Shown here: positions 54,369-61,424 of the stretch, one piece after another
Layout: the number at the start of each line of letters is the position of its first letter
How positions within the stretch are numbered: the stretch's first letter is position 1
The notes under the pieces: generated by a model
Databases searched by the model: none
What the model was told of the DNA's origin: nothing
Seen by the model: only the letters and a program-made list of their open reading frames with translations
Source: Parasedimentitalea denitrificans
GTDB lineage: Bacteria > Pseudomonadota > Alphaproteobacteria > Rhodobacterales > Rhodobacteraceae
Direction of reading: 5' to 3'
NCBI RefSeq assembly: GCF_011813015.1
Contig: NZ_QHLQ01000024.1
Location: 1 to 61,424 of the forward strand
DNA length: 61,424 bases
Program-made: the position numbers and the translations under genes

Positions 54369-56456
54369 ATGAGTAAGATGGCAAATTATGACGGTCCAAT
54401 CCTGGAGATTGACAAGCTATCAATTTCATTCTTCACGCGACTACGGGAAATACCCGCGGTCATGGACTTTTCTGTCTCTGTAATGCCAGGCGAAGCTGTC
54501 GGGCTGGTCGGGGAAAGTGGCTGCGGCAAGTCTACTGTCGCGCTGGGCGTGATGCAGGATCTGGGCAAGAATGGTCGGGTTGTTGGTGGTTCGATCAAAT
54601 TCAAAGGCCGCGATCTGGCGGAGATGAGCCCCGAAGAGCTACGTGATGTTCGCGGCAATGAAATTGCTATGATATACCAAGAGCCAATGGCCTCGCTAAA
54701 CCCCGCGATGAAGATCGGCAAACAGCTGATGGAAGTCCCCATGATACATGAAGGGGTCGGCAAGGATGAGGCCTATGCGCGCGCGCTGGAGGTGGTGACG
54801 GATGTGCGCCTGCCAGATCCCGAGCGGATGCTAAATTCATTTCCACATCAGCTATCAGGAGGTCAGCAACAACGCATTGTTATTGCAATGGCGCTGATGT
54901 CAAAGCCTGCGCTGCTTATTCTTGACGAACCAACTACCGCATTGGACGTAACAGTTGAGGCCGCAGTAGTTGAGCTGGTCCGAGACTTGGGGAAGAAATA
55001 TGGCACGTCGATGCTGTTCATCAGCCATAATCTGGGGTTGATATTAGAGACCTGCGACCGGCTCTGTGTGATGTATTCTGGCGAAGCGGTGGAACGCGGT
55101 TCCATCGAGGAAGTGTTTGACAATATGCAGCACCCCTACACGCAAGCATTGTTTCGTTCTATTCCACTGCCAGGTGCGGATAAAAACGCCCGTCCCCTAG
55201 TGGCTATTCCGGGCAATTTTCCGCTGCCTCACGAAAGACCACAAGGATGCAATTTTGGTCCACGTTGTGATTATTTCGAAGCAGGCCGCTGTGATCGTGG
55301 AGACATATCCATGGAGCCCATCTTTGAAAATGGCCGACACCAAAGCCGTTGTCTGAAATTCAAAGAGATCGATTGGAATGCGCCAATTTCTATTTCTGAA
55401 CTCAAGCAAAAAGCAAAGATCGGCGATGTTGTTCTAAAAGTAGAAAACCTGAAAAAGTATTACGAGGTTGCAGCCAACGCACTTTTCTCTGGTGGAGACC
55501 CAAAGGTGGTCAAGGCCAACGAAACATTGAGTTTCGAAGCCCGTGAATCTGAGACACTGGCAATTGTCGGTGAGTCAGGCTGTGGGAAATCCACATTTGC
55601 AAAAGTTTTGATGGGTTTGGAGACTGCCACTGAAGGCGAAGTCCTGTTGGATGGCAATAACATCGAACAAACCGCAATAGATCAGCGCAATACTGATACC
55701 GTGGCGGATATTCAAATGGTGTTCCAAAACCCATTCGACACGCTAAATCCATCAATGACCGTCGGGCGGCAGATCATCCGGGCATTAGAGGTCTTCCGAG
55801 TTGGCAATACTGAGGCCGAGCGCAGAAACCGGATGCTGGAGCTGTTGGACCTTGTAAAGCTGCCACGCGCCTTTGCTGAGCGTATGCCTCGGCAATTGTC
55901 AGGTGGACAGAAACAACGCGTAGGAATTGCACGTGCCTTTGCGGGAGGGGCACGTATTGTGGTTGCGGATGAACCCGTGTCAGCTCTGGATGTTTCGGTT
56001 CAGGCGGCGGTGACAGACCTATTGATGGAAATTCAGCGCAACGAGAAGACCACGCTTTTGTTCATCAGTCACGACCTATCGATTGTGCGCTACCTTTCCG
56101 ATCGGGTCATGGTCATGTACCTTGGCCATGTCGTGGAGATCGGCGACACAGATCAAGTTTTCTCGCCGCCTTATCACCCCTATACTGAAGCGCTGCTATC
56201 CGCTGTGCCCATCGCAGATACGTCAGTCGAAAAACAGCATATCGTCTTGGAAGGCGACATACCTTCTGCGATGGATCCCCCGTCCGGTTGCCCATTTCAA
56301 ACACGCTGCCGGTGGAAGAGCGAAGTTCCCGATGGATTATGTGACCGCGAGGTTCCGGAAGTGAAACAACTTGCAACAGGGCATCAGGTCAAATGCCATC
56401 TGTCTGATGAGACATTAGCAATGATGGAACCAGTGATAAAAGTTGCCGCTGAATAA
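54369..56456 (+). CDS. Peptide ABC transporter, fused double ATP-binding protein
   Basis: Two nucleotide-binding domains in one 695-residue chain, equivalent to DppD plus DppF. Domain 1 (about 10-330) has GESGCGKST, LSGGQQQRIVIAMA, LILDEPTTALD and a cysteine cluster (GCNFGPRCDYFEAGRC). Domain 2 (about 360-690) has GESGCGKST, LSGGQKQRVGIARA, DEPVSALD and a second cluster (GCPFQTRCRWK). GGGAG lies seven bases before ATG 54369. Last gene of the importer operon. Confidence 0.95.
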   Translation: MSKMANYDGPILEIDKLSISFFTRLREIPAVMDFSVSVMPGEAVGLVGESGCGKSTVALGVMQDLGKNGRVVGGSIKFKGRDLAEMSPEELRDVRGNEIAMIYQEPMASLNPAMKIGKQLMEVPMIHEGVGKDEAYARALEVVTDVRLPDPERMLNSFPHQLSGGQQQRIVIAMALMSKPALLILDEPTTALDVTVEAAVVELVRDLGKKYGTSMLFISHNLGLILETCDRLCVMYSGEAVERGSIEEVFDNMQHPYTQALFRSIPLPGADKNARPLVAIPGNFPLPHERPQGCNFGPRCDYFEAGRCDRGDISMEPIFENGRHQSRCLKFKEIDWNAPISISELKQKAKIGDVVLKVENLKKYYEVAANALFSGGDPKVVKANETLSFEARESETLAIVGESGCGKSTFAKVLMGLETATEGEVLLDGNNIEQTAIDQRNTDTVADIQMVFQNPFDTLNPSMTVGRQIIRALEVFRVGNTEAERRNRMLELLDLVKLPRAFAERMPRQLSGGQKQRVGIARAFAGGARIVVADEPVSALDVSVQAAVTDLLMEIQRNEKTTLLFISHDLSIVRYLSDRVMVMYLGHVVEIGDTDQVFSPPYHPYTEALLSAVPIADTSVEKQHIVLEGDIPSAMDPPSGCPFQTRCRWKSEVPDGLCDREVPEVKQLATGHQVKCHLSDETLAMMEPVIKVAAE

Positions 56457-56485
56457 CAGTAGGTTGGACCGCAAACGCCTTCTAA

Positions 56486-57943
56486 TCAGCGGGTGGCCGC
56501 AATTTGATCTTGTTCTCGCCAGGCCTCAATCCAATTGGGACCACCCAGGGCCTCGACTAGTGGTTGAAGTTGTTCTTGGTAAGCCTGCCACTTCCCCAAA
56601 GCACGGGTGTTGATTTTCTCTCGTGCTTGATCCACCGATGCCGTTCTGATCGCTCCTACAGCATCTTGTGGCGAAAGGCAGTCGTCCTGCCATGGAAGCT
56701 CTGCATGTTCTAGTAAAGCCTTAATCTGGGCTTCAGGGTTGGTCACCAATCCCTCGTAAGATTGGATGCGAAGTTGATCTGGTAGCTTTTCTTTATAGTC
56801 CTCGATCGACCGATAAATCACTTGTGTCATTCGGCCTATCCACTCCAGTCGACAAGAAAACTCATTTCCGACATCCAAGCTGGTCGAGAAGTTTGATAGG
56901 CCGACATCTAACGGATGGCGCGACATAAAGACAAATTTGGCGTCCGGCATCAGCACATGTGCAAGCCCCAAATGGAAAGAATTTCGAGGCATTTTGTCTA
57001 CGATGACATCATGGTTCACAGTTGCGTTTTGCGAAATGAGCTCAAAATAATGCTGCCGGAAGATTGAAATCTCTAGCTCTGTCAATTTGCCGAACCAATC
57101 CCATGATTCTGCCCCCCTTTGCGTATCCTTGACATGTTGCCGAACGACCTGAAGTGTTTGGGACAAGGCCCGACTTTCACCGACCGTTCCCACAATCGAG
57201 TGCCGGGAAAGAATGTTTTCGACCAAGGTGGTTCCGGATCGAGGCATCCCAACGACGAATACAACGCGTGGTCCTTCATGATCCGTTTTCAAAGTTGCGG
57301 AGCGATGGAAACACTCTGTCTGGCCATCAACTAAGGCGTCCAGTTCATCCGGGAGGAATTCTGCCTTTTGGGCAGCCTTTGCTTTGGAAAAGAACTTGAA
57401 TGCTGAGTTTGTGCGGTTAGCCGTCTGTTCACACTGACCAAGTGTATTGAAAACCACAGACCGTTCGATGTTAGACAGTTTCTTGGACTTTGATAGTTTT
57501 CGCAATCTTGCGACTTTTTGACTATTGCTTTTGAAAGGCTCAAGTCTGTTCAAAGCTGATAGGCCATAAACAGAATTTGGATCGCCTTTCAAAACCTTGC
57601 GGTAGCCTTCAATCGCTCCCTGTTTGTCGCCAACTGTTTGCTTCATTGCCGCCAGTTTTCCCCAGGCCGCAACGATGTCAGGTCTCATCTGGGTCAACAT
57701 TTCAAGTAAGGAAATCGCAGTTTGGCTATCACCTAGTTGAAAATAACAACTGGCTGCCTTATCCAAAACCGAGGGATCAAGGCTCCCTTCTTGCAAGACG
57801 GGTAGTAGCCCTGCTAGGGCCATTCGGTATTGGCCTTTCTGCATAAGGTGCTCAGCAGTCTTGAGAACCAATGGAACAGACCTAACTGGTACGTTAATGG
57901 CTTGAGGGCTTGGTTGAGCAAAGTTCAACATCTGTGTTCTCAC
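56486..57943 (-). CDS. TPR-sulfotransferase
   Basis: A 485-residue two-part protein. The N-terminal half (about 25-200) consists of TPR-like helical repeats (AISLLEMLTQMRPDIVAAWG and similar). The C-terminal half is a PAPS-dependent sulfotransferase with the 5-prime phosphosulfate loop GMPRSGTTLVENILS and the 3-prime phosphate motif FVFMSRHPLDVGLSNFSTS. Known relatives sulfate carbohydrates, proteins or small molecules. The acceptor here is unknown. It has no signal peptide and stands alone, convergent with the peptide importer. Confidence 0.9.
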   Translation of the reverse strand: MRTQMLNFAQPSPQAINVPVRSVPLVLKTAEHLMQKGQYRMALAGLLPVLQEGSLDPSVLDKAASCYFQLGDSQTAISLLEMLTQMRPDIVAAWGKLAAMKQTVGDKQGAIEGYRKVLKGDPNSVYGLSALNRLEPFKSNSQKVARLRKLSKSKKLSNIERSVVFNTLGQCEQTANRTNSAFKFFSKAKAAQKAEFLPDELDALVDGQTECFHRSATLKTDHEGPRVVFVVGMPRSGTTLVENILSRHSIVGTVGESRALSQTLQVVRQHVKDTQRGAESWDWFGKLTELEISIFRQHYFELISQNATVNHDVIVDKMPRNSFHLGLAHVLMPDAKFVFMSRHPLDVGLSNFSTSLDVGNEFSCRLEWIGRMTQVIYRSIEDYKEKLPDQLRIQSYEGLVTNPEAQIKALLEHAELPWQDDCLSPQDAVGAIRTASVDQAREKINTRALGKWQAYQEQLQPLVEALGGPNWIEAWREQDQIAATR

Positions 57944-58191
57944 AAGATTGTAAAGTTAACTCAAATTACCCGAACATAGTGAATGGCAAGTAAACTCCGC
58001 GCGCAGGGTGTTAAAAAGAAAACAACCTTTTGTATGGCGTTACTCGCCAACATATCAAAAGCCGATCAGGTCAAGTTTATAAAGACACAGTATCTGCACA
58101 GGCACTCAGATTGAGAAATCCACTCAAGCCACTGGAGTTAAACACTTATGTCTAACTCACGGCACACCTTCGCCAACTTACTTTGAATTGA

Positions 58192-58566
58192 TCAGCTCAA
58201 CAAAATTACAACAATCATCAGAAGGTTGATCGCTGACAAGGGCAGCAGCCACGGTCTACGCTGATGCCAAACAGCACCCAGTGCGGCCAAAGGAACCGAG
58301 AATAAGAAACCGGCAATACACATCGTTCCCACGATAGCACCTAGCAAACCACTGTTTGGCCCCCAAGACGTTCCAGGCGTCACCATTCCCTTGAGACCGA
58401 CTCCGATCAGGATCCCGATAATTGCCCCAAGTAGATTCAGCCCAACATTTCGCATGTCTACCGTAGGACGATCACCTACAATACCATCTACCACTTCGCG
58501 TGTAGGAACTGCCGTCGGCTTCCACTGCAAACGATCAATGCGCTGATTAAACCCGTTGATACTCAA
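58192..58566 (-). CDS. Uncharacterised three-helix membrane protein with CtrA-type promoter
   Basis: A 124-residue protein. I chose a TTG start at 58566 because a strong GGGAGGG lies seven bases upstream; a longer frame to 58617 has no such site. The first 45 residues are soluble (with TREVVDGIVGDRPTVDMRN). Three hydrophobic segments follow, at about 45-60, 75-98 and 105-124. I recognise no family. Seven TTAA motifs, four of them in exact 11-bp register, lie 18-105 bases upstream, which points to direct CtrA control. Confidence 0.75.
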   Translation of the reverse strand: MSINGFNQRIDRLQWKPTAVPTREVVDGIVGDRPTVDMRNVGLNLLGAIIGILIGVGLKGMVTPGTSWGPNSGLLGAIVGTMCIAGFLFSVPLAALGAVWHQRRPWLLPLSAINLLMIVVILLS

Positions 58567-58583
58567 TGTGTTCCCTCCCGAAG

Positions 58584-58671
58584 TTAAATCAATCTTAACC
58601 AAAATTAAGGTGATCAAATGGTTCGAGGGAGGTGTTAATAAGACATTAAGGCAACCTTAAGGCAAGGTTAA
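58584..58671 (-). promoter_or_regulatory. Array of CtrA-type half-sites
   Basis: TTAA occurs at 58635, 58646, 58657 and 58668. Each is exactly 11 bp from the next, giving three overlapping perfect TTAA-N7-TTAA boxes. A fourth perfect box is at 58584-58598, with a further TTAA at 58605. TTAA-N7-TTAA is the known CtrA consensus. The array lies upstream of the membrane protein at 58566, with the end of the transglycosylase gene on its other side. Confidence 0.8.
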
Positions 58672-58695
58672 CGAGAATTGCACTCGATTTCCAAT

Positions 58696-59280
58696 CTAAC
58701 TGCCCCAAATCTTCTTCACGTAGTTCTGAGTTTCGCGGTAAGGGGGGATTCCACCATGCTTTTCAACTGCTTGCGGCCCTGCATTATAGGCCGCCAGAGC
58801 CAATTTCCATGTTCCGAATTTTCGGAATTGTTTGGCCAGATATCGCGCTCCGCCCTCTAGGTTCTGCTTGGGCTTGTGAGGGTCTACCCCCAATGAACGA
58901 GCTGTGGCAGGCATAAGTTGGGCTAGCCCCAATGCACCCTTGTGAGACTTGGCTTTCGGATTCCAATTGCTTTCCTGCTGGACCAACCTCAAGAACAGGT
59001 CTTCGGGCACCCCATGCTGACGCGCGGCAGAGCGCGCCATTTCAAGGAACTTGCCTTGGTACTTACCACTATAAGGCAGGTGCCCCCACTTACTTGGAGT
59101 ATAAATACTAGGTGGCTTTAAGCGAACTGAGTTATTGTACTGACTTGACGCGCGACCATCCAGTACACGTGTGTGTGCGGCAAACAGGCTTCTCTGGTTC
59201 TTTGTCCCAAAGATATCCGCCGCAGTTACCGGCCCAACCGAAATACTTGCCACAACCACGCCAATACTCAGTTTGCGCAT
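58696..59280 (-). CDS. Lytic transglycosylase (SLT domain)
   Basis: Cleaves peptidoglycan to 1,6-anhydro products in the periplasm. It has 194 residues from ATG 59280, which starts a signal peptide (MRKLSIGVVVASISVGPVTA, cleaved near residue 20-21). Frames further upstream lack this. The SLT domain (about 80-190) has catalytic Glu103 in QQESNWNPKAKSHKGALGLA, then QLMPATARSLGV and ALAAYNAGPQAVEKHGG. Small secreted enzymes of this type often open the wall for flagella or secretion systems. The context does not decide. Confidence 0.93.
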   Translation of the reverse strand: MRKLSIGVVVASISVGPVTAADIFGTKNQRSLFAAHTRVLDGRASSQYNNSVRLKPPSIYTPSKWGHLPYSGKYQGKFLEMARSAARQHGVPEDLFLRLVQQESNWNPKAKSHKGALGLAQLMPATARSLGVDPHKPKQNLEGGARYLAKQFRKFGTWKLALAAYNAGPQAVEKHGGIPPYRETQNYVKKIWGS

Positions 59281-59525
59281 ATCGCTTAACCCTGCCCTGC
59301 CCTTTAACCTTGGCGCAATATATAGTCTTCGAAAAAAAAGGGAAGCACACCGGCAGATCCTTGCCTGTCGCTGGGTCTTCCAGAACAGCACGCAGCTTAA
59401 GATCACCAGTTTCATCCACAGATGCCTGCTTTTATCAGCCGAGTTCGGGCTGTAGTGTAATGCATCAAGAGGCGCAGCCAGATTCGCGCTCCCACAACAA
59501 AAGATATCTATAAGGACACGCCCAC

Positions 59526-60053
59526 ATGGCCGGCTCAGTCAACAAAGTCATTCTCATCGGCAACCTGGGCCGCGACCCCGAGGTGCGCAGCTTTCAGAAC
59601 GGTGGCAAGGTGTGCAACCTGCGTATTGCTACATCGGAGACCTGGAAAGACCGCAACACCGGTGAACGCCGCGAAAAAACCGAATGGCATTCGGTCGCTA
59701 TTTTTAGCGAAGGTTTGGTTCGGGTCGCAGAGCAGTATCTGCGCAAAGGCTCCAAAGTTTACATTGAAGGCGCGCTGCAAACACGCAAGTGGCAGGACCA
59801 ATCGGGCCAGGATCGGTATTCTACCGAAGTTGTACTGCAGGGCTTTGGCTCCACTCTGACCATGCTGGATGGTCGCGGCGAAGGCGGCGATCAAGGCGGC
59901 GGAGGCGGCAACTACGGTGGCGGCGGCAGCTTTGGCGGCGGTGGTGGATCGTATGACAGCGGTTCGCAGGGCGGCGGAGGAAACTTTGGCGGCGGTGGCG
60001 GCCAGCAAAGTGGCCCATCGCACAACATTGATGACGACGAAATTCCATTTTGA
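59526..60053 (+). CDS. ssb: Single-stranded DNA-binding protein
   Basis: Coats single-stranded DNA in replication and repair. It has 175 residues. The OB-fold spans about 1-112 (SVNKVILIGNLGRDPEVR, and WHSVAIFSEGLVRVAEQYL). The linker (about 115-165) is unusually glycine-rich, with runs of four to five Gly. The acidic tip DDDEIPF, which recruits partner proteins, is intact. AAGGA lies upstream of ATG 59526. No SOS box is seen in front of it. Confidence 0.97.
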   Translation: MAGSVNKVILIGNLGRDPEVRSFQNGGKVCNLRIATSETWKDRNTGERREKTEWHSVAIFSEGLVRVAEQYLRKGSKVYIEGALQTRKWQDQSGQDRYSTEVVLQGFGSTLTMLDGRGEGGDQGGGGGNYGGGGSFGGGGGSYDSGSQGGGGNFGGGGGQQSGPSHNIDDDEIPF

Positions 60054-60068
60054 GGGAAACAAACTCCA

Positions 60069-60191
60069 GAAATGTAGATTTACGATCCGTAACACCTTGT
60101 AGTACATTGATATTACAAAGAAAATGTTGATTTTTTAAATTGACATGACGCTATGATTCTGCAACCAATCGAAAATGTAGTTTTTTGATTG
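60069..60191. repeat. Three spaced repeats before the integrase
   Basis: GAAATGTAGATTTA (60069), GAAAATGTTGATTTTTT (60120) and GAAAATGTAGTTTTTTGATT (60171) share a GAAAATGTWGWTTTT core and start 51 bp apart each time, about five helical turns. They lie between ssb and the recombinase. They could be protein-binding sites of a mobile element or of its regulator. Confidence 0.5.
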
Positions 60192-60196
60192 GTTGC
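60161..60196. repeat. Inverted repeat upstream of the integrase
   Basis: GCAACCAATC (60161-60170) and GATTGGTTGC (60187-60196) are a perfect 10-bp inverted repeat with a 16-base spacer; after one mismatch, AAAA and TTTT extend the pairing. It ends 8 bases before the integrase ATG and overlaps the third spaced repeat. It could be an operator, a translational hairpin or a recombination site. Confidence 0.6.
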
Positions 60197-60203
60197 CTTT
60201 CCT

Positions 60204-61373
60204 ATGTTGACACAAAGAAATACCATCTTTTCCGGCGGCGAACGATTCAGCTACCTTGAGGTAGAGTGCGGCCTACCAGACTACTGGACAACATTATTTG
60301 TTACCGTTGAGTTACGCCCCAAACTAGCTCAAAATACCATACACAGCATCCTGTCTAGCATCCGCCATTTGAAGCTATGGGAGATAGTGAATAGCAGGGA
60401 CCTAATTTCGGAGTTTGCGTCACAGAGTTTTCTGACCTCTGCCGACATCGCGTCTCTTAATGAGCACAACACGCTAAAGCGTTCCGAAGTTGAAAGATTG
60501 ATAAAGGGGACGAAATCCAAGGATGTGATTTCGATGCAAGTTCATCACCCGTTCGCTATGTCAGCTTTGGACACGATAAGTGCACATCAGCAGAGACAGC
60601 GGATGAATGTGCAGGCTCGTTTCCTAGTCTTTGTGGGAAAAACTAAGCTCCGTCATTCTTCCTGCCGCGTTCAACTGTATGAACAGCTAGACAAAATGGA
60701 AGCGGAAATGGAACGGAACTCGCCCGCTGCATCTCGTAGTTCTGGGTTGCAAGGTGATCCAAACTATCGCTCCTCACCGCCAGAAGTCTATGATGAAGTC
60801 ATTCGCTTGGTCCGAGTTGACAATCCACGCAACCCATTCCGAGATAATGTCCGCCTACGCAACCAGGTGATGTTCGATATAATGTACGAAACGGGCGCCC
60901 GTGGTGGAGAAATTTTGGGCTTTCAGATTGGTGACATAGACTGGACCCGACGCGTAATGAAAATCGTTCGACGTCACGATGACGTTCTCGATAGCCGCAA
61001 GCATCAGCCCGTAGCCAAAACCGAAGAAGGCGAAGTTTATATTACGAAAGCGTTGGCCCAAGATTTATATCAGTACATTATGAAAGACCGCTCTCAAATC
61101 GAACCGGCAAGATCTCACCCATATGTATTCGTGAACCATAGAAAGGGAGTGGGATTTGGAAAGCCCGTCGGCAGTGCGACCTTCAAAACAAGAATCACCA
61201 AACCAACTTCCACAAAAGCCCCCCAAATTTTTAGTGAAATCACACGGCACGGCTTTCGTCACAACTTCAACTACCGGCTTTCAATGAAATTCGACGAACA
61301 TAACGCTCGAGCTGCCAAAGACCCATCCTGTCTGACGTCAGCGCTTATGGGTCCAAATAGCGGTATTTGCTAA
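60204..61373 (+). CDS. Tyrosine recombinase/integrase, C-terminus atypical
   Basis: A phage-integrase-family protein of 389 residues. The catalytic domain is recognisable from about 195: the first Arg in ETGARGGEILGFQIGDIDW and the second box HGFRHNF (His-x-x-Arg). After RAAKDPS the sequence ends quickly (LTSALMGPNSGIC), and no catalytic tyrosine in the usual spacing is seen in this or neighbouring frames. The gene is therefore either frameshifted near its end or a divergent variant. ATG 60204 lacks a ribosome binding site. It probably marks an integrated element that extends to the right. Confidence 0.8.
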   Translation: MLTQRNTIFSGGERFSYLEVECGLPDYWTTLFVTVELRPKLAQNTIHSILSSIRHLKLWEIVNSRDLISEFASQSFLTSADIASLNEHNTLKRSEVERLIKGTKSKDVISMQVHHPFAMSALDTISAHQQRQRMNVQARFLVFVGKTKLRHSSCRVQLYEQLDKMEAEMERNSPAASRSSGLQGDPNYRSSPPEVYDEVIRLVRVDNPRNPFRDNVRLRNQVMFDIMYETGARGGEILGFQIGDIDWTRRVMKIVRRHDDVLDSRKHQPVAKTEEGEVYITKALAQDLYQYIMKDRSQIEPARSHPYVFVNHRKGVGFGKPVGSATFKTRITKPTSTKAPQIFSEITRHGFRHNFNYRLSMKFDEHNARAAKDPSCLTSALMGPNSGIC

Positions 61374-61415
61374 GAGAGGGTTTGTTGCTCATCAGTAACC
61401 ACTGAGGAGTGGACG

Positions 61416-61424
61416 ATGAGAAAG
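61416..61424 (+). CDS. Start of a further gene, cut by the window edge
   Basis: ATG AGA AAG at the last nine bases follows GAGGAG (61404-61409) at ideal spacing, 42 bases after the integrase stop. A second gene, possibly another recombinase as in elements with tandem integrases, would begin here. Only three codons are visible, so identity is unknown. Confidence 0.4.

Noticed and set aside
59455..59525. SOS box ahead of ssb
   Set aside because: A GTTC occurs upstream, but its partner at seven bases does not match, so I do not call a LexA site.
1..61424. CRISPR arrays, insertion sequences, rRNA or tRNA genes
   Set aside because: No regular repeat-spacer pattern, transposase with terminal repeats, or RNA-gene signature was seen; the only mobile-element gene is the integrase at the right edge.

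Overview
The window looks like the chromosome of a marine alphaproteobacterium of the Rhodobacteraceae (Roseobacter group). Three things point there: a CtrA response regulator with its small partner SciP; the gene order pyrH-frr-uppS-cdsA-dxr-rseP-bamA-skp-fabZ-lpxA-lpxI-lpxB, with LpxI rather than LpxH; and family-typical small proteins (DUF1127, short single-helix proteins). Base composition looks moderate by eye. No rRNA, tRNA or CRISPR array was found.

Layout. 1-532 holds no convincing gene. 533-4368 is a three-subunit molybdenum hydroxylase of the xanthine/CO dehydrogenase superfamily plus a MoaD/ThiS-like protein, ending at a strong terminator. 4485-8777 (minus) is an RND efflux pump with its adaptor. 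8953-9072 carries the decayed tail of an AMP-forming acyl-CoA synthetase. 9504-15772 joins an M19 dipeptidase to a five-gene peptide ABC importer. 15822-16670 is a lone flagellin. 17423-20276 holds a PPK2 polyphosphate kinase, a TetR regulator and a lipoprotein-like hydrolase. 20382-21331 is rplM-rpsI. 21601-24736 has a MocR-type regulator divergent from a DUF1127 protein, then a thioesterase divergent from an ECHDC3-like protein. 24833-25007 is a structured intergenic element upstream of trmFO-gluQ. hisI, a NifU/IscU-like scaffold, a small membrane protein, recG, ligA, ctrA, sciP and mnmA follow.

35758-48051 (minus) is the long conserved envelope block, from UMP kinase and ribosome recycling through undecaprenyl, CDP-diacylglycerol and isoprenoid synthesis to outer-membrane assembly and lipid A. 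48181-56456 (plus) has miaA, an AraC regulator and a second peptide ABC importer, with a Tat-exported binding protein and a double ATPase. 56486-59280 (minus) holds a TPR-sulfotransferase, a three-helix membrane protein behind a dense array of CtrA-type half-sites, and a lytic transglycosylase. ssb follows. The right edge is accessory: a tyrosine recombinase with an odd C-terminus, preceded by regularly spaced repeats and followed by the start of another gene.

The most interesting signals are regulatory. (1) Four TTAA motifs at exact 11-bp steps, with three more nearby, lie upstream of an uncharacterised membrane protein. (2) A SOS-type box lies upstream of a 40-residue membrane peptide. (3) Two near-identical 15-bp direct repeats lie between the MocR-type regulator and the DUF1127 gene. 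(4) A multi-branched inverted-repeat element upstream of trmFO could be a small RNA. (5) Similar motifs repeat about every 51 bp before the integrase. All functional readings of these are inference.
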